Source: Campylobacteraceae bacterium (GTDB lineage Bacteria; Campylobacterota; Campylobacteria; Campylobacterales; Sulfurovaceae). From it: 64,000 nucleotides of DNA. A model generated the notes under the pieces. It was not told the origin of the DNA, did no database searches, and saw only the letters and a list, made by a program, of their open reading frames with translations. Position numbers and translations under genes: made by a program. Numbering within the stretch: position 1 is the stretch's first letter; each line of letters opens with the position of its first letter. The stretch is taken from the NCBI GenBank assembly GCA_027036015.1, contig JALVTH010000060.1, positions 1-64,000 on the forward strand. Reading direction: 5' to 3'. This document shows positions 1-8,308 of the stretch, piece by piece.

Positions 1-730
1 CTCTTGGGTTGATTCTAATAAATTTTGCTTGATACTCTCTTGCCAATGCCTCAGAGAGATTTCTAATTGTTGGCACTGCTTTCCCAGCCCCAATTTCAAT
101 AATAGCAAGCTCATTAGTTTTGATTTTTTCTAAAAAGTGCAAAAAGCGCTCTCTTTGGCTATTTACTCTTTCATCTTTAAAAGAGAAATCTCCAAACATC
201 AAAATATTTGGTCGAGCAATTGCTTGACACTTCAAACATCTTGGCAAAGGCTCTTTGGCTTGAAACTTTTCCATATCAATTGCAAACTCAAGCTTTGCTT
301 CCCAAATAGTGCTTGGACAATAAAAATTTATGCATTGTAAATACTCAATCGACCCATGCACTTCATAAATTTTATTATGATTAAATCCAGCCTTTTGAAA
401 TTGTCCATCTACATTTGAAGTTATTACAAAATAATTTTTCTTTCTTTTTGCAATTTCAAGTAGATATGAAAAACCAAGATGAGGAGTGGTTTTTTTATAA
501 AGATAGTATCTGTGACCATAAAAAGCCCAAGCCAATTTTGGATTTTCTTCAAACCATCTTGGATTTGCAAGCTCCTCAAAAGAGAGATTAAGTTTTTTGG
601 CTATTGGATAAGCCCTCCAAAAGCCCTCAACTCCTCTAAAATCTGGCAAGCCGCTATCAACACCCATGCCAGCTCCAGTAGTTATTAATAAATAAGGTTT
701 TTGAAGTTCTTCAAAAGCACTTTTTAACAT
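1..730 (-). CDS. Sir2-family NAD-dependent protein deacetylase (C-terminus cut by window edge)
   Basis: Reverse-strand translation from ATG at 730 gives LLITTGAGMGVDSGLPDFRG...VITSNVDGQFQKAGF...EVHGSIEYLQC...RPNILMFGD, typical sirtuin motifs (GAGxxxxSGLPDFRG, TSNVDG, HG). Not in ORF track because it has no stop inside the window. Confidence 0.85.
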   Translation of the reverse strand, partial: MLKSAFEELQKPYLLITTGAGMGVDSGLPDFRGVEGFWRAYPIAKKLNLSFEELANPRWFEENPKLAWAFYGHRYYLYKKTTPHLGFSYLLEIAKRKKNYFVITSNVDGQFQKAGFNHNKIYEVHGSIEYLQCINFYCPSTIWEAKLEFAIDMEKFQAKEPLPRCLKCQAIARPNILMFGDFSFKDERVNSQRERFLHFLEKIKTNELAIIEIGAGKAVPTIRNLSEALAREYQAKFIRINPR

Positions 731-739
731 CTGCTTTCC

Positions 740-1015
740 TTAGATAATTTCATAATCTATACTATATTCAATCTCACCAATATAGCTATCTAATATCTCT
801 TCAATAATTTGCAATTTCTTAAAAAACTCTTTTTTATCATGCGCTAATAAAGCCACTGCCAAAGCTGCTTCTTTTACATACTCTCTTGAAATGTCTAAAA
901 CTGAGCAATTAAGTTTTTTGAGTCGCTCTTTAACAGAATGTATCACTTTGCGCCTGCCTTTTAAAGAAACAGCATAAGGCAGTGTAATATCAATTTGAAT
1001 ATAGGCTAAAATCAT
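740..1015 (-). CDS. DUF503 family protein (YlxP-like)
   Basis: 91 aa; SLKGRRKVIHSVKERLKKLNCSV pattern; overlaps next gene by 4 nt. Confidence 0.7.
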   Translation of the reverse strand: MILAYIQIDITLPYAVSLKGRRKVIHSVKERLKKLNCSVLDISREYVKEAALAVALLAHDKKEFFKKLQIIEEILDSYIGEIEYSIDYEII

Positions 1016-1572
1016 GATGCATTAAAAAAGTTTTCAATATTTTCAAAATGGCGCTCAATTCCCTCAAAAGAGTGAGAGCCTCCTTCTTCAATAATTACAT
1101 TTGCATCACAAAACTTATTGGCAGCTATGCGATAATCCAAATCTTCATCACCCGTTTGTAAAAGTACCATAAACTGAGTTGAAATTGGATTTGAAACATC
1201 ATACTCTTTTAAAATATCCAAAAACTCTTGTTTCCATTCAAATTGGCTTTCATCGCAAAAGTTTTTAGCAAACCCAACATAAGGCTTTAGTGTCTCCCAA
1301 GGTCTGGTTGAAGGATTAATTAACACAGCTTTGAGTTTATATCGGTTTGCCAAATAAGTTGCATAAAACCCACCTAGTGATGAACCAATAAGATTGACTT
1401 TTCTATCATTAATTTCAATAAAATCACACAATGTTTGCAAAGCTAATTTTGGATTATAAGGAAGCGAAGGGGCAAAAAATTTTTTACCTTTTTCTTTATA
1501 ATACTCTTTAAAAAGTGTTGCTTTTTTTCCCATTCCACATCCACCAAAGCCGTGAATATAAAGAACTTGCAT
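1012..1572 (-). CDS. YqiA/YcfP-type alpha/beta-fold esterase
   Basis: YIHGFGG...NLIGSSLGGFYATYLA nucleophile elbow; C-terminal GGSHSFEG. Confidence 0.75.
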   Translation of the reverse strand: MQVLYIHGFGGCGMGKKATLFKEYYKEKGKKFFAPSLPYNPKLALQTLCDFIEINDRKVNLIGSSLGGFYATYLANRYKLKAVLINPSTRPWETLKPYVGFAKNFCDESQFEWKQEFLDILKEYDVSNPISTQFMVLLQTGDEDLDYRIAANKFCDANVIIEEGGSHSFEGIERHFENIENFFNAS

Positions 1573-1662
1573 TCTCTTTCCTTTGTAAAGATTTGCTTAA
1601 TTATAAATTGTTTTTTTTACAAAGTCAACTTATTTGGTATAATTCAAAATAAAAAGGCTATT

Positions 1663-2958
1663 ATGAAAAAATCACTTGGTTTAATCGAATTAATTGCTAT
1701 TGCAATAGGTGGAATGGTTGGGGGAGGTATTTTTACCATTTTAGGTATTGCAGTCTCTATTGTAGGCTTTTTGGCTCCGTTTGCCATTGCTCTTGGAGGA
1801 GTTGTTGCTTTATTTGCGGCTTACTCATATGTAAAACTTGGCGTCTATTACAAAGATGAAGGTGCAACATATGCATTTTTTAAACGTACATTTCCAAACT
1901 CTCATATGGCAGCCTCTTTTATTGGATGGTATACAATTTTTGGTTATATAAGTACTTTAGCACTTTATGCATATACATTTTCTTCTTATGCAATGAGCGG
2001 GAGTGAATGGGCACAAAATGAGTGGATAAGAAAAGCAGTTGCCATTGCAATTATTTGGGTTTTTGCTCTTATTAATTTATGGAGTGTTAAGGGAATGGGC
2101 AAAATTGAAGATTTAATGGTTTATTTAAAACTTTTTATTCTCTTTATTATTTCAGCCGCACTCATCTATTTTGGAAAAATGGATTTTCATACCTTTATTG
2201 CTACACTAAAGCATGACTTTGCACAAACAAATTTTTTTAATATTTTAATTGTTGCCTCAGTTACCTTTGTTGCCTATGAAGGCTTTCAGCTTGTTATTAA
2301 TGCTGTAAAAGATATGGAAAATCCAGACAAAAATATTTCAAGAGCCATATATACAGCCGTAGCTTTAGTTGCAACTATCTATTTTATTATTGCTTTAGCC
2401 GCTGTTGTTGCTATTCCAATTCCTGATTTAATTAAAAACAAAGAGTATGCATTGGCTGCTGGAGCATATGATATTATGGGCAATCTTGGAAGAAATTTAG
2501 TAATTGTTGGGGCAATTTTGGCAACTTCTTCTGCAATAAGCAGTACAATGTATGGCAGCTCGCATCAAATGGCGCGCATTGCAGATGATGGCTATTTGCC
2601 TTCAATTCTTTCAAAACGAATTAAAGTTACAATTCCAGCAAATGCAATTTTAGCAATGGCTGCAACAGCTTCGCTGCTAATTTTTATCGGAGGCTTACGT
2701 CTTATTTTAGAGTTTGGTTCAATTACTTTTTTACTTGTCTCTTTACTAATGGCAATAGCTAATTTTACAATACGTAAAAAAACAAACTCCTCTGATTTTT
2801 TCACAATAGTTGCAATTATTGGACTTAGTGTTGGTTCAATGATTATATTGTGGTATGAATACAAAACAAAACCTTTCCAAATGCTTTTTATTGTTTTTTT
2901 ATATGCTCTTTTATCGCTTGGAGCTTTTATTTATGCAAAATTAAAAGCCAAAGTATAA
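1663..2958 (+). CDS. APC-family amino acid permease
   Basis: Multi-TM; GLIELIAIAIGGMVGGGIFTILG; start moved to ATG 1663 downstream of AAAAAGG. Confidence 0.85.
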   Translation: MKKSLGLIELIAIAIGGMVGGGIFTILGIAVSIVGFLAPFAIALGGVVALFAAYSYVKLGVYYKDEGATYAFFKRTFPNSHMAASFIGWYTIFGYISTLALYAYTFSSYAMSGSEWAQNEWIRKAVAIAIIWVFALINLWSVKGMGKIEDLMVYLKLFILFIISAALIYFGKMDFHTFIATLKHDFAQTNFFNILIVASVTFVAYEGFQLVINAVKDMENPDKNISRAIYTAVALVATIYFIIALAAVVAIPIPDLIKNKEYALAAGAYDIMGNLGRNLVIVGAILATSSAISSTMYGSSHQMARIADDGYLPSILSKRIKVTIPANAILAMAATASLLIFIGGLRLILEFGSITFLLVSLLMAIANFTIRKKTNSSDFFTIVAIIGLSVGSMIILWYEYKTKPFQMLFIVFLYALLSLGAFIYAKLKAKV

Positions 2959-2988
2959 TACAATTTGCTCCAATAAAAAGGAGCAAGG

Positions 2989-3831
2989 ATGTTTTATTAT
3001 TCAAAAGAAGAGTTGGAGCTTTTAAAAAAAATTGAAAACTCTCCCACCTATAAATTAGCCGAAGATGACAAAGGCTTTTTAAAAGAGTATGAAACAAGAG
3101 GGGTTAGACTTGAACTTGATTATTTAAAAGCTGAACTAACAATGCAAAAATTTGGTATTAAGCATACCATTGTTGTTTTTGGAAGTGCAAGAATCTTGCC
3201 CCAAGCAGTAGCTAAAAAAAGAGTTGATGAGTTATTAGAAAAAGGAATTAACGGCTTAGAACTCAAAAGAGCTACAACAGCACTTAATAATAGCTACTAT
3301 TATGAAGATGCAAGAGAGCTTGGGCGAATTGTTGGCAAAAGTGGCAAAGGTGTTAATGATGATTCTATTATGATTATGACTGGCGGTGGACCAGGCATTA
3401 TGGAAGCAGCAAATCGTGGAGCATATGAGGTTGGAGCAAAAAGTATAGGACTTAATATCAAGCTTCCTCATGAACAGCATCCAAATCCTTATATTACACC
3501 TGAGCTTTGCTTTTTGTTTCACTATTTTGCAACAAGAAAACTACACTTTTTTCAACGCTCCAAAGGAATGGTAGTATATCCTGGCGGATTTGGCACAATG
3601 GATGAGCTTTTTGAACTTTTAACGCTTAAACAAACTGGTTCAATGCAACAAATCCCAGTTGTTTTAGTTGGCAAGCAATGGTGGAAAAACTTTTTAAATA
3701 TAGAATTTTTATTAGAAGAAGGAATGATATCTCCTCAAGATTTAGACCTTTTTATTATGGTAGATAGTGCTAAAGAAGCATGGGAGCATATTATCTCTTG
3801 GCACAAAAGCAATAATACTCCACTTTTTTAA
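2989..3831 (+). CDS. LOG family protein (TIGR00730-type, lysine decarboxylase-like fold)
   Basis: MTGGGPGIMEAANRGA and PGGFGTMDELFELLTLKQT motifs (PGGxGTxxE). Confidence 0.85.
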   Translation: MFYYSKEELELLKKIENSPTYKLAEDDKGFLKEYETRGVRLELDYLKAELTMQKFGIKHTIVVFGSARILPQAVAKKRVDELLEKGINGLELKRATTALNNSYYYEDARELGRIVGKSGKGVNDDSIMIMTGGGPGIMEAANRGAYEVGAKSIGLNIKLPHEQHPNPYITPELCFLFHYFATRKLHFFQRSKGMVVYPGGFGTMDELFELLTLKQTGSMQQIPVVLVGKQWWKNFLNIEFLLEEGMISPQDLDLFIMVDSAKEAWEHIISWHKSNNTPLF

Positions 3832-4057
3832 AAAATCTTATCCTTTATTTTTTTCTTGCTTTTGGGCTGTAATTCAACCAAAATGTGTAAAAAAGTAAAC
3901 AATTGTAACTTAACATAAAAACTTTCTCTTTAAAAAAAATAAAACATCTACACTAAAGAAAGCTCATAGATTGAATATTTATGGCATGCCATCAAAATAA
4001 ATGATAGTTTTTTAAAAAAACATCAAAAAAATTGTAAGAAATTTTTATATTTTTTTA

Positions 4058-4086
4058 TTGACTTTATTAAACTTTATTGATAAAAT
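4058..4086 (+). promoter_or_regulatory. Predicted sigma70-type promoter: TTGACT, 17 bp, TAAAAT
   Basis: -35 TTGACT at 4058-4063, spacer 4064-4080 (17 bp), -10 TAAAAT at 4081-4086, upstream of DUF2173 genes. Confidence 0.6.
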
Positions 4087-4092
4087 AATTAA

Positions 4093-4137
4093 ATCATAGC
4101 TTATAATTAAAAACAATTTATATATATAAGCTATGAT
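4093..4137. repeat. 13-bp perfect inverted repeat ATCATAGCTTATA / TATAAGCTATGAT, 19-nt loop
   Basis: Arms 4093-4105 and 4125-4137, directly downstream of predicted promoter and upstream of the start at 4175. Confidence 0.85.
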
Positions 4138-4174
4138 ACACTAAATTTATAAAAAAAATTAAAAGGGGTAAACC

Positions 4175-4504
4175 ATGGCAAGTTGCAGAAAACTACTCGA
4201 ATTGCCAGGAGTTGTGGCAGCTGGAAAATATGGACCTAATGGGCAACTATTAGATTATGCAGGAGATATTAATTTAGCCTCAGCCAAAACTGCAGGATTA
4301 ATGGCTTTTGCAAATATGGCAATGGCAAATATGCAAGCAGCAGGATGGAGTGATTATACAGGAAAAGAAGGTTTTTATCCAGTATTAGGATTTGCCGTAT
4401 CAGGTCCTAAAAAATCTGCATTGGTTGTTGGCAATGTTGGTGTTTTTGTAGAAAATGATAAAGCAGATTTTGATTTGCTTTTTAATGAATTGCAAAATGC
4501 ATAA
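4175..4504 (+). CDS. DUF2173 family protein, copy 1
   Basis: 109 aa; LLELPGVVAAGKYGPNGQLLDYAGD...GFAVSGPKKSALVVGNVGVFVE; paralogous to the next ORF. Confidence 0.7.
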   Translation: MASCRKLLELPGVVAAGKYGPNGQLLDYAGDINLASAKTAGLMAFANMAMANMQAAGWSDYTGKEGFYPVLGFAVSGPKKSALVVGNVGVFVENDKADFDLLFNELQNA

Positions 4505-4515
4505 AGGAGGGGATA

Positions 4516-4857
4516 ATGGCAAATTTAAAAGAACTTTTGGCAATTGAAGGAGTAGTTGCTGCAGGAGAATTTAGTGATGATGGAGCACTTTTAGCATTAG
4601 AAGGCGATTTAACTGAAGAAGAAGGGGCTATGGCGGCTCAAATGTGTAGTGCTAATAAAAAAATGATGCAAATGCAAGTTGATGGATATACAGCATTAAG
4701 TAAAGAAGATGGTTGGACTCCAGCAATGGGCTTTGCAATTGCAGGACCAAAACTTAGTATTTGTGTTGTAGGCAATATTGGAGTTTTTGTAGAAACTGGT
4801 AAAGGAAGTTTTAATAAAGTAATGCAAGCTTTACAAGCACAACAACAAAGTGAATAA
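4516..4857 (+). CDS. DUF2173 family protein, copy 2
   Basis: 113 aa; LLAIEGVVAAGEFSDDGALLALEGD...GFAIAGPKLSICVVGNIGVFVE; aligns end to end with copy 1. Confidence 0.7.
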   Translation: MANLKELLAIEGVVAAGEFSDDGALLALEGDLTEEEGAMAAQMCSANKKMMQMQVDGYTALSKEDGWTPAMGFAIAGPKLSICVVGNIGVFVETGKGSFNKVMQALQAQQQSE

Positions 4858-4858
4858 A

Positions 4859-5239
4859 ATGCAGTTTTTAAGTATTGAATGGGCGAAGGCTTATTGCCAA
4901 GCTTGGAATAATAATGAAAAACTAACCAAAGCTCTTGCCTCATTTTCAAATAGATTACAATATCGATGTTCTGATAAAGAGTTACCTCCTATTCAATTAG
5001 TTATTGAAAATGGTAAGTGTACATATGCAGGCGCAGCAGAAGAAGGTAAAAAAGTCGATTTTGATATGTATGCCACATGTGAAAACTGGAAAAAAATTGC
5101 AAATGGAGAAGTTGGACCAAGAGCTGCTATGCTTACAAAAAAATTAGGTTTTAAAGGTTCAATGATTACTGCAATGAAATATATGAGCGCTTTTGAAGAA
5201 AGCTTAAGAATGATGAGCCAAATCGAAGCTACTTTTTAA
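4859..5239 (+). CDS. SCP2-like sterol/lipid-binding-domain protein
   Basis: About 126 aa; VIENGKCTYAG...VDFDMYATCENWKKIANGEVGPRAAMLTKKLGFKGSM, SCP2-like; ATG 4859 just after preceding stop. Confidence 0.55.
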   Translation: MQFLSIEWAKAYCQAWNNNEKLTKALASFSNRLQYRCSDKELPPIQLVIENGKCTYAGAAEEGKKVDFDMYATCENWKKIANGEVGPRAAMLTKKLGFKGSMITAMKYMSAFEESLRMMSQIEATF

Positions 5240-5263
5240 ACTTTAAGCAGCCTTTTTGGGCTG

Positions 5264-5869
5264 CTATATATGATCTTCACACTCTGTAATAACTAATTCA
5301 CTTTTATTGAGACAGCCATTTTTTTCAAGCTCATTTAAAAGCTTTTTCGTTTCACTATAAATTTTTTCAAATCGTCTATTTTCACGTTCATATTTTGCTT
5401 TTTCTTTTTTGGCAAAATACCAAGCAAGCATGATTGAAAGAGCAAAAAAGCCATAAATATACCATTGATACTCTTTTAAACTCAAAAGTACAATAAAATA
5501 TTGCACACTAAAAAGCACAAAAAATTCAACTGAAAATAAAATTACCAAAAATGAACTCTTTTCAAACTCAAGGGTATATTTTTCAATGGAGCGCAAAATA
5601 TCTAAATTTTCATTAATTTTTTTGGCTTTTTCTTTGCATAAATTATCAACTTTTTCTAAATCGATATTTTTTAAATGGATGTTGCTAATGTTATATTCAA
5701 CATTTAGCTGTTTATACTCTTGCAAAAATTCTGGCTTTTTTTCAAGAGCTTCTTTAATCTCTTGCAAAGTAGGATTTTCTTTTTGTAAAAATTTTTTTAT
5801 ATCATCATAAAGCATGTTGTAAAAGCCAACATGCTTTATCTCATTTGCCACTCTATCCAAATAGACCAA
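5264..5869 (-). CDS. Hypothetical protein with coiled-coil and two TM segments
   Basis: 201 aa ORF; central hydrophobic hairpin flanked by charged helices. Confidence 0.6.
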   Translation of the reverse strand: MVYLDRVANEIKHVGFYNMLYDDIKKFLQKENPTLQEIKEALEKKPEFLQEYKQLNVEYNISNIHLKNIDLEKVDNLCKEKAKKINENLDILRSIEKYTLEFEKSSFLVILFSVEFFVLFSVQYFIVLLSLKEYQWYIYGFFALSIMLAWYFAKKEKAKYERENRRFEKIYSETKKLLNELEKNGCLNKSELVITECEDHI

Positions 5870-5871
5870 GT

Positions 5872-7554
5872 TTATGCCTTTGCCACTTGAGTTTCTTCTT
5901 CAAGCCCAACTGTTGCAATATTATCTTTTGCTGGCATGAAAATAGCAACCAAACCTTTTAATCCTACACTCATTACAATATTAAACAAAAAGATAAACCA
6001 AGCAATAAGCACCATTGAACCAAAAACTGCTCCAAGAATCATCCATGTAGAAAACTCTCCATTTACATACATATGACGTCTAAGCATTCCATCAAGTCCA
6101 GCCATTCCAACAAAAGCACCCATTCCAAGTCCACCAATTAAATAGAGCCAAAAGTGTGCCCAAGTAAGCTTTTTGCTAAAAAGTTTCGTATTGTTTGTAA
6201 CAAGCGGCCAAAGCACATAAAGCGCACTATATAGCGTCATATAAAGCCCTACAATGAGTGCCATATGAAAGTGTGCAAAACTAATCCATTGTGTATTGTG
6301 AAGCACTCTATTCATTCCCATATCTGCTTGAATAATTCCAGCTGGCACTGCCAAACCAAATCCAACAAGTCCACCAAGCAAATAGGCAAGTTCAGGTGTA
6401 AGTTTTAGCGGTCTTGCTTTCCAAAGCGTTACTAATGTAATAAATAGTGCTAAACCTTATGTTAAAAGCTCAAACGCCGTTACCATTTCACCGCTAATTA
6501 ATTTCATCATTTCAGGTTGTGGCTGATCTGCTAAAAGATGGTGACTCCAAACCATCCAAGAAACAAAAAGCTCAAGCAAAAGTGCCGCTCTTGCAACATT
6601 TTCCATAAAAAGTTTTTGCCCTGTAATAATAGTTGCAAGCAGATACCAGCTTCCAGCAACATAAATTAATACAAGTCCATCAGCAACTAAATCCAAGCCC
6701 CACCAAAACCAGTTTTTATATAATAATGAATCAATTGCATGCACATCCCAGCCAAGCCCAGCTGCAGCATTAATTAAAAATACAAGTACCAAAATTCCAG
6801 CACCTAAAATTACCAATGCATCCAAAAAGGTATCTACTGTTCCTCGAAAAATTGCAACTACAGGCAAAGAGAGAGCTGGCTCTTTAGAATATGGAGGTTT
6901 CCCAAGCAGTTTATGAATTAAATTCATCAATCCATCAATTCCAAAACCAGAAATTAAAAGCTCTTTTGTTGTTTTATTTTTATGAACCCCAGTTTTTGCA
7001 AAAATAGTTGCATAGATATTATAAATAAATCCAAGTGTTCCAAGCATAATTAATGCAACTCCAATTACAAAAACAATTCCTCCAACTATACTAAATTGCT
7101 TCACATCTGCTGGAAGTGGCCAATAGAGTGTATAAAGCGGTGCATAGTGCCAAATAAATGCCGCTATCCAAGCAAGCCATGTTCCTATTGTAATACTTAA
7201 CCATACAAAGTTTGCAAGTTTCAAACTATATAGCGGCTTTTTTGTAAGATAAGGCACCAAAAACATGAAAGCCGCAAAAACAAGCTGATAGGTTGAACCA
7301 AAAATTCCAACAATTGGATGCACCGTCATAATAGAAAAGTAATGTTCTGGCACACCAAACATTTGAGGCAAGATATGATTTTTTACAGCATCTGCTTGAA
7401 CCAAGCGCATAATCATACCCTCAATTGCCACAAGCCCAAAGAAAATAAAACTCATCACAACAGCTCTTAGTGTTATCTTTTGCAGTGCTGTTAGATTATT
7501 TGCATCAAAATTTGTTCCATTAATGAGTGTATTGAAAAAACCTTTATTCTCCAT
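5872..7554 (-). pseudogene. Heme-copper oxidase superfamily subunit I, NO-reductase-like (gNOR-like), interrupted by in-frame TAA at 6457-6459
   Basis: Reverse-strand frame 7554->5872 is continuous except for one TAA: ...EMVTAFELLT*GLALFITLVTLWKARPLKLTPELAYLLGGLVGFGL.... Upstream half has WSHHLLADQPQP (helix VII HH); downstream half has SFAHFHMAL (helix X heme ligands). Confidence 0.8.
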
Positions 7555-7564
7555 CTTTGCCCCT

Positions 7565-8158
7565 TTATTTTATTGCTACTTTTTGATTTTTACACTGAAC
7601 TACAACCCCATGTTTTACAAACATCAAATCATTTCCTTTTTCATCATACTGAGCAGGTCCAGCATATTCAGTTGAAGTAATATTAAACTTTCCACACTCA
7701 TTAAAAGTCCATAAGATATCATTGTCATAATTTGGAACAACTTGCATTTGAAATACCATTGTGCCATCATCTCTAAAGAGCCCAAATCCATAGGTTAAAT
7801 CTTTGCTTGTTACATGAAATTTAACCCGATCGCCTTCATTAACAACCATTGGCTTTGCAGGAAGTTGCCATTTGTGATTGGCTACAACAATTTTAAAGCT
7901 CTTATCTGGTTTGATTTCGTGGCGTTTCATATCCTCTTCTACCCAAGGAATTGCATTATATGTAAAGATATGGTGCCCCACCCCTGCAGCAACCAAAAAG
8001 CCAATATAGCCATAAAACGGAATCCTTACAATACTTTTTATCTTCTCTTTGCGTGTTAGATTAATACCAAACCACGCAATTAAAGAGACAATAAAAAGTG
8101 CATAGATGGTATAAGCCACCCAGTGAAACTTCAAAAGCTCAATTGAAGTTTGAAACAT
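7565..8158 (-). CDS. Heme-copper oxidase subunit II-like cupredoxin protein lacking CuA ligands
   Basis: N-terminal TM plus cupredoxin-like domain (VNEGDRVKFHVTSKDLTYGFGLFRDDGTMVFQMQVVPNY); CuA loop reads FNITSTEYAGPAQY without the two Cys. Confidence 0.75.
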   Translation of the reverse strand: MFQTSIELLKFHWVAYTIYALFIVSLIAWFGINLTRKEKIKSIVRIPFYGYIGFLVAAGVGHHIFTYNAIPWVEEDMKRHEIKPDKSFKIVVANHKWQLPAKPMVVNEGDRVKFHVTSKDLTYGFGLFRDDGTMVFQMQVVPNYDNDILWTFNECGKFNITSTEYAGPAQYDEKGNDLMFVKHGVVVQCKNQKVAIK

Positions 8159-8206
8159 AACATCTCCTTTTTAAGTTTATAAGAAGATACTATCAAGAAG
8201 CAAGTA

Positions 8207-8236
8207 TTAAAAAATTGATTTAAATCAATTTTTTAA
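8207..8236. promoter_or_regulatory. Perfect 30-bp palindrome containing consensus FNR/CRP-family box TTGATTTAAATCAA (8215-8228)
   Basis: TTAAAAAATTGATTT|AAATCAATTTTTTAA; upstream of the minus-strand gene starting at 8158; predicted -10 TAGTAT at 8192-8187 puts box centre near -41.5. Confidence 0.75.
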
Positions 8237-8252
8237 TGCCTAAAACGGGAGT

Positions 8253-8280
8253 AAAAAAGTAATTTTTGTATAAAAATTAC
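8253..8280 (-). terminator. Putative intrinsic terminator after the radical SAM gene
   Basis: Minus strand GTAATTTTT ATAC AAAAATTAC followed by TTTTTT; 9-bp arms 8259-8267/8272-8280. Confidence 0.5.
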
Positions 8281-8308
8281 ACAATAGAGAGTTAAAAACT
8301 ATACAATT

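Noticed and set aside
137-688. Plus-strand ORFs 137-340 and 479-688
   Set aside because: They are antisense to a clear Sir2 coding frame on the minus strand.
2592-2864. Minus-strand ORFs antisense to core genes (e.g. 2592-2864, 3256-3522, 4638-4949, 61080-61397)
   Set aside because: Low-complexity antisense translations with no recognisable domains, overlapping well-supported genes.
6457-6459. Two separate genes for the oxidase subunit I halves
   Set aside because: The downstream half begins mid-helix in the same frame, with no RBS or credible start after the stop; nonsense mutation or sequence error fits better.
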